A stretch of 64,000 bases of DNA from a bacterium (GTDB taxonomy: Bacteria; Hinthialibacterota; Hinthialibacteria; OLB16). The stretch spans positions 88,324 to 152,323 of the forward strand of contig JAJVIK010000023.1 of the NCBI GenBank assembly GCA_022072055.1, in the 5' to 3' direction. A model generated the notes under the pieces. It was given only the letters and a program-made list of their open reading frames with translations, was not told where the DNA came from and made no database searches. Shown piece by piece: positions 37,668-45,755 of the stretch; the first letter of the stretch is position 1; each line of letters opens with the position of its first letter. Both the position numbers and the translations under genes were made by a program.

Positions 37668-40600
37668 ATGTTCACTCGCCTTCCCGCCCAAGGTTGGATT
37701 CTCACGCTTTTCATCATCCAGACCTTCCCCGCCGGGGCGGTGGTCGGTCCACCCCAGCCGGTTTCCGTGCTCCCAAACCAACAGTTTGGAGATGCGGCGC
37801 TCCGCTCCACGTCCTCCACCGCCGCCAAGCAGGCGAGCGCCGAGACGCTTGCCGCGTGGGAGCGCCTCAAAGCGGCGAAGGGGAACGACCAAGGGTTGGT
37901 TGATTTCAGTCCCGCGACCGGGCTACCGCACACCGTCGCCTACCTCAAGGCCGAGGTGGAGGGCAAGAGTTTGGAGGACAAAGCCAGAAACTTTCTCCTT
38001 GAAAACAGCGCGCTCTTCCTCAAGGGGAAGGATGCCGGCGACCTTTCCCTGGAAGGTGTTCGGCGGGATTCCTTCGGGTCCTCCCATGTCGATTTCAGCC
38101 AGAAATACGACGGGTTGCGTGTATATGGCGCGGGGCTATCGGTTCATTTCGATCCGGAAGAGCGAGTCTCGATGGTGAATGGCGATTACTTGCCCGACTT
38201 GCATCCCGCGAACGGATCGCCAAACGAAGTTTTGTTCGCCGAGGAGGCGCTCCGCAAGGCGCTGAGACCTTTCGGGAGACTGGGCAGCGCTTATAAGGCG
38301 ATTGAGGAGCCGGAACTGTGCCTCTATTCCCGCTCCCCCGCCAAGGACTCCAACCTGCTGGCGTACCGCTTCAGCCTGCTGGCGGGAGGGGTGGAATCGC
38401 ACCGCCTGCTTTTCGCGGATGCGATCAGCGGCGAGATTCTCGCGTTCTTCCCGACTGGCGCTTACTTGGATGGGACCGCGATGGTTTACGACCCGAATTC
38501 CGCCCAATCGGGACTCGTACAGCGGACCCTCACCGACCTTGATGACTCCGGGAAGTTGCGCGGGCCGCTCCTCAATGTGATCGATGAGGAGAATGACAGA
38601 GTCGTGTCCGGTCCCCGGACCTTCAACTTTTCCCCCGACACCCCTGGGTTCCGACAGGCCTCGGTGTACTACTACCTCACCGAGACTCGCAAACGCATGC
38701 GCGCGCTTGGTTTCAATGACATTGCCGCGGGGGATATCCCCACGGTGGTCGATGCCAGGGACTCTCAAACCGGCGGGGAGTTCAATAACGCCTTCTACAA
38801 CCACAACCCGCGCGGATTTGTCTTTGGGAATGGGGATGGCTCGGTGTTCGCCAATCTGGCTCAGGATTTTGATGTCGCCTCTCACGAGTTCGGTCACTTT
38901 TTCGATTTTTCGCTGACAGTGTCCCAGCCGACTCCGCTGCATTCTCCGCGAAGGGCCTGGGGGGAGGCCTGCGGCGACACGGTTGCGGCGATCATCAACG
39001 GTGATCCGAATGTCGGCGAGTCCTCGGTCCCGGGAAAACCCTTCCTGCGCACCATCGACAACGCCAAGCGCTTTCCCAACGACCTGGTGAACGAGGAGCA
39101 CCTCGATGGGGAGATCTACGGCGGGGCGAATTGGGACTTCATGAAACTGCGCGGCGGGGGAGCGGTGAATCAGGCCGCGCGGGATGAGATGGCGCGGGTG
39201 ATGATCGCCGGCATTCCCTTCATTCCCATGACAAACGTCCAGTTCAAGGACATCCTGATCGCGTTTGTCCAAGGCGACATGAATCGCGGCGGCGCCAATG
39301 TGGCCAACCTTCGGACCGCCTATGGCATGCATGGGATCACCGAAACCAGCACCTTCAAACAGGCGGAGGATCGTCAAACGGAGCGGCTCAACCTCGCCGA
39401 GGTCGGGGAGAAGGGGGTGGCGGGGTTTCAGGAGCTGCAGAACGGAGTTCCGGTCGTGGGGAGTCTGGCCAACGGCGCCTTCGCGGACTTCTTCATCCGC
39501 ATCCCCGCCGGATCCACCAGCCTGACCGTTCAGACCTTCGCTCCGTTCCAACCCCCGCAAGGGGATGTGATCCTGCGCGTGGCCCCTCGGAACTACACCG
39601 GGCCCGAGCAGATCTATACGTCGGACCTTTCATTCATTGACGAACAGATTGTGGTGACCAACGCCTCGCCGGTTCCGCTCTCGCAGGATGACGTGTGGCT
39701 GATTGAGGTGGCCGATTTCGCTCCGGATTTCCAATTCTCCACGGTCGGCCTGATGGCCACGGTCGCGGGCGCGGGCGGCCAGGTTCAGCAGATCCAGTTC
39801 AACCAACTGGTGAACGGAACGATATCGACCACCACGGAGCGCGATGCGTACTTTTTCTCCGGATCAGCGGGGCAGGCGGTGGATATCGCGGTGAACCGCA
39901 CGGGGGCGATGACTCTCGATCCGCTGGTTCTCCTCGGAAACTCGGTTGGGCAGTTGATTGCCTTTGATGACAACTCCGGGGGGAGCCAGAACGCGCTGAT
40001 CTCCGGTTTCACGCTCCCCGCCAACGACAATTACCTGATCGTGGTCCAGGCGGCGGTGACCGCCCTCGGGCCGGTGACTCAGGGTGATTACAGTCTCCTC
40101 CTCACCCCGGGCACCGCCGCGCCGCCCACACCCACGCCGATTCCCTCGGATGGCGCCACGGTTCTCACCAGCGGGGTCCCGGTCAACGGAACGATCCCGG
40201 CTGGAAATCCACAAGCGGGGCAGGGCGCCTCCAGCCCGCATTTCAAAATCACAATCCCGGCGGGGGCTAAGGAGCTCTTCGTGCGCGTGCATGAAACGCC
40301 GACCCCAGGCGGCAAACTGGTTGTTCAGGTTCGCAAGGGGCAACCGATCGGACAGACTTTGGATGACTTTGTGGGCCTTGGCGGGCGCCGGAGTCACGTG
40401 CTGGTGACCCCCGACAGTCGGGTGCCGCTCTCCCCCTCGGATTTCTTCATCCAGTTCTTTAACCTGGATGGGATTCCGCATGATTTCCAACTGCTGGCGG
40501 TAATTGAGGTGGGCGGGGGAGGGAACTCGGAGTTCGATTTGGAGGATGATGGAGTCATCAACGCCAAGGACCTGCTGCTCCTCCTCGGCAACCCCCCGAT

Positions 40601-40670
40601 GGACCCGCAAACCTATTTCACCTTCGCGCGAGTCTGGGGCGCCACAGGGGTCAAGGTGGAGAGTCCTTAA
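37668..40670 (+). CDS. Large secreted thermolysin/fungalysin-like metallopeptidase with pre-peptidase and dockerin-like domains
   Basis: 1000 residues, ATG preceded by GAGGAGG. Order: signal peptide (to about residue 25); a propeptide of FTP type with QKYDGLRVYGAGLSVHF; catalytic domain with HEFGH (His406, Glu407, His410) and a downstream WGEACGDTVAAI likely holding the third zinc ligand; from about 600 two or three pre-peptidase C-terminal (PPC) beta-sandwiches (FQPPQGDVILRVAPRN; DAYFFSGSAGQAVDIAV); and a C-terminal FDLEDDGVINAKDLLLLLG with Ca-binding, dockerin-like spacing. It is probably exported to digest protein. The dockerin-like end may anchor or sort it. Confidence 0.88.
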   Translation: MFTRLPAQGWILTLFIIQTFPAGAVVGPPQPVSVLPNQQFGDAALRSTSSTAAKQASAETLAAWERLKAAKGNDQGLVDFSPATGLPHTVAYLKAEVEGKSLEDKARNFLLENSALFLKGKDAGDLSLEGVRRDSFGSSHVDFSQKYDGLRVYGAGLSVHFDPEERVSMVNGDYLPDLHPANGSPNEVLFAEEALRKALRPFGRLGSAYKAIEEPELCLYSRSPAKDSNLLAYRFSLLAGGVESHRLLFADAISGEILAFFPTGAYLDGTAMVYDPNSAQSGLVQRTLTDLDDSGKLRGPLLNVIDEENDRVVSGPRTFNFSPDTPGFRQASVYYYLTETRKRMRALGFNDIAAGDIPTVVDARDSQTGGEFNNAFYNHNPRGFVFGNGDGSVFANLAQDFDVASHEFGHFFDFSLTVSQPTPLHSPRRAWGEACGDTVAAIINGDPNVGESSVPGKPFLRTIDNAKRFPNDLVNEEHLDGEIYGGANWDFMKLRGGGAVNQAARDEMARVMIAGIPFIPMTNVQFKDILIAFVQGDMNRGGANVANLRTAYGMHGITETSTFKQAEDRQTERLNLAEVGEKGVAGFQELQNGVPVVGSLANGAFADFFIRIPAGSTSLTVQTFAPFQPPQGDVILRVAPRNYTGPEQIYTSDLSFIDEQIVVTNASPVPLSQDDVWLIEVADFAPDFQFSTVGLMATVAGAGGQVQQIQFNQLVNGTISTTTERDAYFFSGSAGQAVDIAVNRTGAMTLDPLVLLGNSVGQLIAFDDNSGGSQNALISGFTLPANDNYLIVVQAAVTALGPVTQGDYSLLLTPGTAAPPTPTPIPSDGATVLTSGVPVNGTIPAGNPQAGQGASSPHFKITIPAGAKELFVRVHETPTPGGKLVVQVRKGQPIGQTLDDFVGLGGRRSHVLVTPDSRVPLSPSDFFIQFFNLDGIPHDFQLLAVIEVGGGGNSEFDLEDDGVINAKDLLLLLGNPPMDPQTYFTFARVWGATGVKVESP

Positions 40671-40690
40671 TCCGATGTATCGCGGCTCCC

Positions 40691-41590
40691 TCAGCTCTTC
40701 GGGTGTGACGGCGGAAGCGCCTCCAATTTCAGTCGGCCGTAAAGGTCGAGATCGATAAACGCATCCGAATTCCCATCGCTCGACCAGAACAGATACCCCT
40801 CCAGATAATTCCCCCGGTCGCTGTCCACAAACTCGAGGTTGAACCCATACGACCGGCCTGGAAGCATGGTCTTGAGGTTGTGTCCCGGAACCTCGCGCAT
40901 GGGGAAACGCTCCTCGAAGACATACGTGTACGGTCCGGAGCCGCGTATTCCGATCCCCACCAGCCAGTGTTTCTGGTCCGGTTGCGCGCCGGGTCGCGCC
41001 CACCCCTCCGGGCCGGTGTCCGTGGTGAAATCGCACCCCTCTCCGGTGCAACTGTAATCGGTGCTCACTCCAAACTGCTCAAATCCCGGCTGATCTCGCA
41101 GCGGAGTGTCCCCGGCCTTGTCCACTCGGGCGTTGGCGCTGTCGAAATAGACATGCAGCCCATCCTCTAGAAATGCCGGATTGGTGTTCTTATCCGCCGG
41201 GCGTTGTTCCAAGTGGTCATCTCGGATCACCGCCAGCAAATAAATGGAATCCCCATCGTGGGTGAGCGTCACCCGGACATGCCCATCTTCCTTCCCGTCC
41301 ATCTTCCAGACCACCGTGGTGCCGGGAGACTCCGGAGCCCCTCCCCGACCATCTCCTGGAAAGAACTCAATGGAATGTGCAAGCGCCTGCTCGGTCCAAT
41401 CCGTGGTGACCCCATCCACCACGATGGGACTGGCGTGCGTGTCGGTGTAAGAGGCGAGGATCTCCGGGACTGCAACCGGCTTGGCCGAGGCAGTTCCCAC
41501 AATCGAGACTTGGGGGCAGGCGGCAAGCAGAACAAAAAGGCCGGCAAACCGGGCATGAGGGGAGACGATGGCAGCGGGCATGGCCGTCAC
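40691..41590 (-). CDS. Exported CBM9-like (carbohydrate-binding family 9) protein
   Basis: 299 residues from ATG 41590; an ATG at 41581 is also possible. A signal or lipoprotein-like stretch ARFAGLFVLLAACPQVSIVG is followed at about residue 50 by HASPIVVDGVTTDWTEQAL, the usual start of a CBM9_1/DOMON-like beta-sandwich, and DSIYLLAVIRDDHLEQ. The end, LEGYLFWSSDGNSDAFIDLD, fits the same fold. No enzyme domain is attached. It may bind xylan-like sugars or simply be a surface beta-sandwich. Confidence 0.72.
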   Translation of the reverse strand: MTAMPAAIVSPHARFAGLFVLLAACPQVSIVGTASAKPVAVPEILASYTDTHASPIVVDGVTTDWTEQALAHSIEFFPGDGRGGAPESPGTTVVWKMDGKEDGHVRVTLTHDGDSIYLLAVIRDDHLEQRPADKNTNPAFLEDGLHVYFDSANARVDKAGDTPLRDQPGFEQFGVSTDYSCTGEGCDFTTDTGPEGWARPGAQPDQKHWLVGIGIRGSGPYTYVFEERFPMREVPGHNLKTMLPGRSYGFNLEFVDSDRGNYLEGYLFWSSDGNSDAFIDLDLYGRLKLEALPPSHPKS

Positions 41591-41718
41591 TCTTCAAGAA
41601 TCCCTTTCCAGAGTTTTTACGGGGGTCTTCCCGGGACCTGAAGCCCGGATTAATCCCAATTCTACCAAGCCCGACCTGCCCGCAAGAGGGTCAGAAGAGA
41701 AAATAATGGGTATTTCAC

Positions 41719-41746
41719 TTGCATATTTCAAGAACTGTGGTATCCT
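41719..41746 (+). promoter_or_regulatory. Predicted promoter of the moa operon
   Basis: TTGCAT (41719-41724), a 16-base spacer and TATCCT (41741-41746), 20 bases upstream of the moaD ATG. The leader would be only about 15 bases with no clear ribosome site, so there is no room for a Moco riboswitch. Confidence 0.4.
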
Positions 41747-41766
41747 TTAGAATCAAATCCAAAGCC

Positions 41767-42012
41767 ATGACCCGGAACGTGCGCGTTCAGTATTTCGGCA
41801 TCCTCCGCGAGCAGCGCGGGTGTGGAGAGGAGTCCCGGGAGACCGGGGCGGCCTCGCCCCTCGATCTGTACCGAGAACTCGCCGGGGAGCATGGCTTCAG
41901 TCTGGACCCGGAAAACCTGCGCGTAGCGGTCAACGATGAGTTCCGGGATTGGGACTCGATCCTGGCGGAAGGGGACAAGGTGGTTTTCATACCACCCGTG
42001 GCGGGCGGATGA
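41767..42012 (+). CDS. moaD: Molybdopterin synthase sulfur carrier subunit (MoaD)
   Basis: 81 residues from ATG 41767. Ubiquitin-like fold with VRVQYFGILREQRG at the start and the C-terminal VVFIPPVAGG, whose terminal Gly-Gly is charged with sulfur (thiocarboxylate). It donates sulfur to cyclic pyranopterin monophosphate. Overlaps moaE by 4 bases. An upstream in-frame ATG at 41719 would add 16 unconserved residues and lies on the promoter. Confidence 0.92.
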   Translation: MTRNVRVQYFGILREQRGCGEESRETGAASPLDLYRELAGEHGFSLDPENLRVAVNDEFRDWDSILAEGDKVVFIPPVAGG

Positions 42013-42494
42013 ATCGGTTCACCCTTAGCGAGAAGCCCCTCTTCGCGGAGACCCTTCTGGCGGAGGCCGCGACCCCTCGCGCCGGGGCTTATGTCACTTT
42101 CGAAGGGTGGGTCCGCGACCACAACGAGGGCCGTGAGGTCCTCTCGCTGGAATATGAAGCCTACGAGGCGCTGGCGGTCAAGGAGGGGAACGCCATCCTT
42201 TGCGAGGCGCTAGACCGCTTTGAGGTTCTCTCGGCCCAATGCGCGCATCGATTGGGTCGCCTCGAGGTGGGGAATGTGGCGGTGATCGTGGCGGTCACGG
42301 CTGAGCACCGGGATGCCGCCTTTGATGCCTGCCGCTATATCATCGATGAGGTCAAGGCTCGCGTTCCGATCTGGAAGAAGGAATACTACACCGACGGGGA
42401 ATCGGAGTGGGTGAACTGCCCGCGTTGCGCGGCGCATGCCCACCGCCATCACAATCACGCGCATGACCATGCCCATCCGCGAACCGCTCGTTGA
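42009..42494 (+). CDS. moaE: Molybdopterin synthase catalytic subunit (MoaE) with His-rich tail
   Basis: 161 residues. MoaE motifs: YVTFEGWVRDHNEGREVLSL, EYEAYEALAVKEG, AHRLGRLEVGNVAVIVAV and VPIWKKEYYTDG with the catalytic lysines. The last ~20 residues are HAHRHHNHAHDHAHP, a histidine-rich stretch absent from ordinary MoaE and able in principle to bind metal. That stretch is encoded by DNA that also holds the start codon of moaA, so it may partly be a by-product of gene overlap. Confidence 0.93.
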   Translation: MNRFTLSEKPLFAETLLAEAATPRAGAYVTFEGWVRDHNEGREVLSLEYEAYEALAVKEGNAILCEALDRFEVLSAQCAHRLGRLEVGNVAVIVAVTAEHRDAAFDACRYIIDEVKARVPIWKKEYYTDGESEWVNCPRCAAHAHRHHNHAHDHAHPRTAR

Positions 42495-43467
42495 CCGTTT
42501 TGGACGGGTCCACACCTATCTCCGCGTGTCGGTGACCGACCGCTGCAACCTCCGCTGCGTCTACTGCATGCCCTCCGAGGGCTTTGAGCATGTCGAGCGG
42601 GATGAGATCCTCACTTACGAGGAAATCCTCCGCGTGGTTCGGCTCATGGCGGAGATTGGAATCCACAAGGTTCGTGTCACCGGAGGGGAACCGCTTGTCC
42701 GCAAGGGCCTGGCAAACCTGATCGCCGGAATCGTCGCCACTCCGGGAATTGAGACTGTCGCCATGACCACCAACGCGGTCCTGCTCGCCGAGCAGGCCGA
42801 ATCTCTCAAACGGGCCGGACTCTCGCACCTCAATATCAGCCTGGACACCCTTCGGGCGGACCGGTTCGAGGCCATCTCACGGCGCGCCAATCTGCGCGAG
42901 GCGCTGGCGGGCATCGAGGCCGCGATCCGGTCCGGTTTCGATCCGATCAAGCTCAACATGGTGGTGATGGGCGGGGTCAATGACGATGAACTCCTCGATT
43001 TCGTGGAACTGGCTCGTCACCGCCCGATTCAGGTCCGGTTTCTGGAATTTATGCCGTTCAAGTCCAACGGTTGGGATCAAGGGACCCTTGTCTCCTACGC
43101 CGAAATGAGACGTCGAATCGAGGAGCAATACGACTTGATCCCGCTCTTCATTCCGGATGGGCCCGCCGATGTCACCAAGGAGTTCGCGATCCCCGGCTTT
43201 GAGGGGACCATCGGGTTCATCACCTCGATGACCGAGGATTTCTGCAAGGACTGCAACCGCATCCGACTGCTCGCGGATGGGAGCCTCAAGTCCTGCCTGT
43301 TCCACCCGCCGGAGGAGAACCTCCGCGCTGCCCTGCGTCGCGGGACCTCGGATGATGAGGTCGAGGGGCTGATCCGGCGCTGTGTCTCGGCCAAGCTGGA
43401 GAAGCACGAGGAGCTCGAGGAGTTGATCCGTCTCGAAAACAATCCGATGATCGCCATCGGCGGCTGA
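42463..43467 (+). CDS. moaA: GTP 3',8-cyclase MoaA (radical SAM)
   Basis: 334 residues from ATG 42463; ATGs at 42436 and 42469 are alternatives, and all lie inside the 3' end of moaE. It makes (8S)-3',8-cyclo-GTP, the first step of molybdopterin synthesis. The radical SAM motif CNLRCVYC, the second cluster CKDCNRIRLLADGSLKSC and the terminal Gly-Gly needed in the active site are all present. Confidence 0.95.
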   Translation: MTMPIREPLVDRFGRVHTYLRVSVTDRCNLRCVYCMPSEGFEHVERDEILTYEEILRVVRLMAEIGIHKVRVTGGEPLVRKGLANLIAGIVATPGIETVAMTTNAVLLAEQAESLKRAGLSHLNISLDTLRADRFEAISRRANLREALAGIEAAIRSGFDPIKLNMVVMGGVNDDELLDFVELARHRPIQVRFLEFMPFKSNGWDQGTLVSYAEMRRRIEEQYDLIPLFIPDGPADVTKEFAIPGFEGTIGFITSMTEDFCKDCNRIRLLADGSLKSCLFHPPEENLRAALRRGTSDDEVEGLIRRCVSAKLEKHEELEELIRLENNPMIAIGG

Positions 43468-43470
43468 CCG

Positions 43471-44382
43471 ATGTTCGATATTTCCCGCAAGCAGAAGAGC
43501 CTTCGCGCCGCGACCGCGCAATCGGTCCTGCGCGTTTCCCCCAGCACACTTGAGCGAATCCGCGAAGGGACTGTCCCCAAGGGGGACCCGCTCCCGGTGG
43601 CCAAGGTGGCCGCGATCATGGCCGCCAAGGACACCAGCCGGCTCATCCCTTACTGCCATCCGCTCCCCATCGACCATGTGAGCGTGGACTTCGAGCTCTC
43701 GGAGCGCGCTATCACTACGACCGTCACGGTCAAGACCCTCTATAAGACCGGGGTCGAGATCGAGGCGCTGACCGCCGCCTCGGTGGCCGCGCTGACTCTC
43801 TACGACATGATGAAGATGTTTGATGGGGCGATGGAGATCGAGTCCGTCCGATTGGTCAAGAAGAGTGGTGGGAAGGGGGATTTCCGGGATGCCTTCGCCA
43901 CCCCGCTCCGCGCGGCGGTGTTGGTCATGTCCGACACGGTCTCGAGCGGAAGGAAACAGGACACAGCGGGTAAGGCGATTTCGGAGCGTCTTGTTGCCGA
44001 GGGACTGGTCATGGAGGACTACCGGGTGGTGCCCGATGATCTGGAAAAGATTGTGTCCGCCCTTCGGGAGTATTCTGAGGAGCGCCAACTGGATCTGGTG
44101 GTGACCACGGGCGGCACGGGTTTGGGGCCGAGGGATGTGACCCCCGAGGCGATGGATCGGTTGATCGAGCGGGAGCTGCCGGGGGTGGCGGAGGCCGTGC
44201 GCGCCTTCGGACGCGAACACACACCGCGCGCGATGCTCTCGCGGGGGCGCGCCGGAACTCGCGGCAAGACTCTGATTGTAAACCTTCCCGGTTCGCGCAA
44301 GGCTGTTGAGGAGGGCCTTGATGCCCTGCTCCCCGCATTGCTGCACGCCTTCAAGATGATGGAGGGAGAAGGTCACCCCTAA
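43471..44382 (+). CDS. Bifunctional MoaC-MoaB fusion (cyclic pyranopterin synthase / molybdopterin adenylyltransferase)
   Basis: 303 residues, 3 bases after moaA. Residues 1 to about 148 are MoaC: KLIPYCHPLP-like LIPYCHPLPIDHVSV, VGIE-like TGVEIEALTAASVAAL and DMMKMFDGAMEIESVRLV. Residues from about 150 are a MoaB/MogA domain: AAVLVMSDTVSSGRKQDTAG, LVVTTGGTGLGPRDVTPEAM and LIVNLPGSRKAVEEGLDAL. MoaC makes cyclic pyranopterin monophosphate and MoaB/Mog adenylylates molybdopterin. Such fusions are known in scattered genomes. MoeA, MobA and a molybdate transporter are not in the window. Confidence 0.93.
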   Translation: MFDISRKQKSLRAATAQSVLRVSPSTLERIREGTVPKGDPLPVAKVAAIMAAKDTSRLIPYCHPLPIDHVSVDFELSERAITTTVTVKTLYKTGVEIEALTAASVAALTLYDMMKMFDGAMEIESVRLVKKSGGKGDFRDAFATPLRAAVLVMSDTVSSGRKQDTAGKAISERLVAEGLVMEDYRVVPDDLEKIVSALREYSEERQLDLVVTTGGTGLGPRDVTPEAMDRLIERELPGVAEAVRAFGREHTPRAMLSRGRAGTRGKTLIVNLPGSRKAVEEGLDALLPALLHAFKMMEGEGHP

Positions 44383-44425
44383 GAAAGGCATGCTTGCCTG
44401 TCCCGAGATTATTTTCCGTCGTCCC

Positions 44426-44453
44426 TTGACAAGGAGAAAAAGGGGGGTATAGT
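44426..44453 (+). promoter_or_regulatory. Strong predicted promoter of the cold-shock gene
   Basis: A perfect TTGACA (44426-44431), a 16-base spacer and TATAGT (44448-44453). Transcription would start near 44460, about 170 bases before the csp ATG. Confidence 0.65.
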
Positions 44454-44459
44454 GTCATC

Positions 44460-44630
44460 ATCAAGTGGTTGATGATTCAAATTTGCACCGAATAGAGAAC
44501 ATCGTTGGAACTCGTTTCCCTCCGCAAGACCAAGAAGACCTTCCAGTTTTTCGCCCTCTCTTGCCGCTGAACTCTCCCAGGTCGTTTCTGAATCCTCGAA
44601 TCCAATTCCAAACAGAGAAGGAGTACCAGC
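44460..44630 (+). promoter_or_regulatory. Long 5' leader of the cold-shock mRNA
   Basis: About 170 untranslated bases with lower GC than the neighbours, ending in AGAAGGAGT a few bases before the ATG. E. coli cspA has a leader of similar length (about 160 bases) that refolds at low temperature to expose the ribosome site. A similar thermosensor role here is inference from length, position and composition; I did not fold it. Confidence 0.45.
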
Positions 44631-44840
44631 ATGAGCAACGGAACCGTGAAGTGGTTCAACGACGCAAAGGGGTTCGGCTTCATCACCCCAGACAACGGTG
44701 GGGAGGACCTGTTTGTCCACCACACTGACATCCAGGGCGCGGGTTTCAAGTCCCTGGCCGAGGGCGCGAAGGTCTCGTTCGAGACGTCGCGCGGGGACAA
44801 GGGGCCGAAGGCGGTTAACGTGAGCCGGTCGGACGCCTAA
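44631..44840 (+). CDS. Cold-shock-domain protein (Csp)
   Basis: 69 residues, a single OB-fold. The RNA-binding motifs KGFGFI (RNP1) and LFVHH (RNP2) are present, after the typical [15 protein letters not shown] start. It binds single-stranded nucleic acid and acts as an RNA chaperone or antiterminator. Sits alone between a strong promoter and a strong terminator, so it forms its own transcription unit. Confidence 0.96.
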   Translation: MSNGTVKWFNDAKGFGFITPDNGGEDLFVHHTDIQGAGFKSLAEGAKVSFETSRGDKGPKAVNVSRSDA

Positions 44841-44869
44841 GGCGTACGCCGTAAAGTTGACAAACCCCA

Positions 44870-44902
44870 GCGCGGGGGGCGGAATCCGCCCCCCGCGCTT
44901 TT
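44870..44902 (+). terminator. Intrinsic terminator after csp
   Basis: A perfect 13-bp GC stem (44870-44882 with 44886-44898), a 3-base AAT loop and TTTT (44899-44902). It ends 62 bases after the csp stop. It is one of the strongest terminators in the window. Confidence 0.85.
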
Positions 44903-44976
44903 CGCCGTTGTCCCCCTGTGTGTTCCCGGCTTTCCGGTATCCTGAAATTTTCCATTCCGCTTTCATCAGATCCACG

Positions 44977-44982
44977 TATAAT
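44977..44982 (+). promoter_or_regulatory. Perfect -10 box directly before mntA
   Basis: TATAAT at 44977-44982 lies only 8 bases before the predicted ATG at 44991. Transcription would start at about 44989, giving a leaderless or nearly leaderless message. There is no good -35 at the usual spacing. The alternative start at 45042 ([12 protein letters not shown]) would give a leader of about 50 bases but has no clear ribosome site. Confidence 0.45.
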
Positions 44983-44990
44983 ACCGCATT

Positions 44991-45323
44991 ATGATCGAGA
45001 TCCTTCACGAAGAACCTTCGTGCCCACCGCGGCCAGATTTGATGGGTCTTTTGAGATCAAAGCGCTCGGAGATCCTACGAATTGCGTCCAAGCATGGCGC
45101 GCGTGGGGTTCGTGTCTTTGGTTCAGTGGCGCGTGGGGACGCGCGCGAGGGTAGTGATATCGACCTTCTCGTGGACATGCAACCGGGTCGAAGCCTCTTG
45201 GACCATGCCGCCCTTTGGCTTGAGGTTCAGGAACTTCTGGGATGTAATGTCGATGTCGTGAGTGAACGCGGTATCAAGCCTAGAATCCGCGAAAGGGTCA
45301 TCCGGGAAGCGGTGCCACTGTGA
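44991..45323 (+). CDS. mntA: MntA-type nucleotidyltransferase antitoxin
   Basis: 110 residues. Minimal nucleotidyltransferase with GSx10DxD: Gly44-Ser45, then Asp56 and Asp58 ([20 protein letters not shown]). In characterised HepT/MntA pairs this enzyme neutralises the toxin by adding AMP to its tyrosine. The stop overlaps the hepT ATG by 4 bases. The region has clearly lower GC than its neighbours (about half in a sampled line), suggesting transfer. The N-terminus is uncertain; 45042 would remove 17 residues. Confidence 0.88.
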   Translation: MIEILHEEPSCPPRPDLMGLLRSKRSEILRIASKHGARGVRVFGSVARGDAREGSDIDLLVDMQPGRSLLDHAALWLEVQELLGCNVDVVSERGIKPRIRERVIREAVPL

Positions 45324-45667
45324 ATGACCCTCGAGAGAAACTCAGGGATATTCTTGAGGCGGTCGAGCGAATCGAAAGGTATGTTGCGCGCGGTCGAGAA
45401 GAATTCGATAACAGTGAACTCGTGCAGACTTGGATTGTCCATCACCTTCAGATTGTCGGTGAGGCAGCCGCAAGAATCGGCCGCGAGTTCCATGAGACCC
45501 ATCCGGAAATACCCTGGCCTCAGATTATAGCGATGCGAAATGTCCTGGTTCATGATTACTTCGGTATTGACTCCGAGGAGGTCTGGGTGGCTGCCAAACG
45601 AGACCTTCCGCCTCTGAAACGAGGCGTTGAAGCGCTGCTGAGTGCGCTCGAGGGCGAAAATGGATGA
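45320..45667 (+). CDS. hepT: HepT-type HEPN ribonuclease toxin
   Basis: 115 residues, all-helical HEPN (DUF86) fold. The active motif R-x4-H-x-Y is exact: RNVLVHDY, Arg73, His78, Tyr80. The Tyr is the residue AMPylated by MntA in known systems. HEPN toxins cut RNA, often tRNA. It forms an operon with mntA (ATGA overlap). The antitoxin-first order and the overlap fit tight co-expression. Confidence 0.9.
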   Translation: MNDPREKLRDILEAVERIERYVARGREEFDNSELVQTWIVHHLQIVGEAAARIGREFHETHPEIPWPQIIAMRNVLVHDYFGIDSEEVWVAAKRDLPPLKRGVEALLSALEGENG

Positions 45668-45755
45668 CGATCCGCACTCCATTTCTAAACTTGAGGAGTG
45701 TCCGGCAAGAAAGTCGTGGAGGACAAACCGCATGCTGACAGGCAAGGTCCCCGTC

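Noticed and set aside
41591-41766. Possible molybdenum-cofactor riboswitch before moaD
   Set aside because: The predicted leader is about 15 bases, too short, and no aptamer-like folded region is evident.
42877-44391. A 504-codon open frame on the minus strand
   Set aside because: It mirrors moaA and moaC/moaB, with no family features and low-complexity composition.
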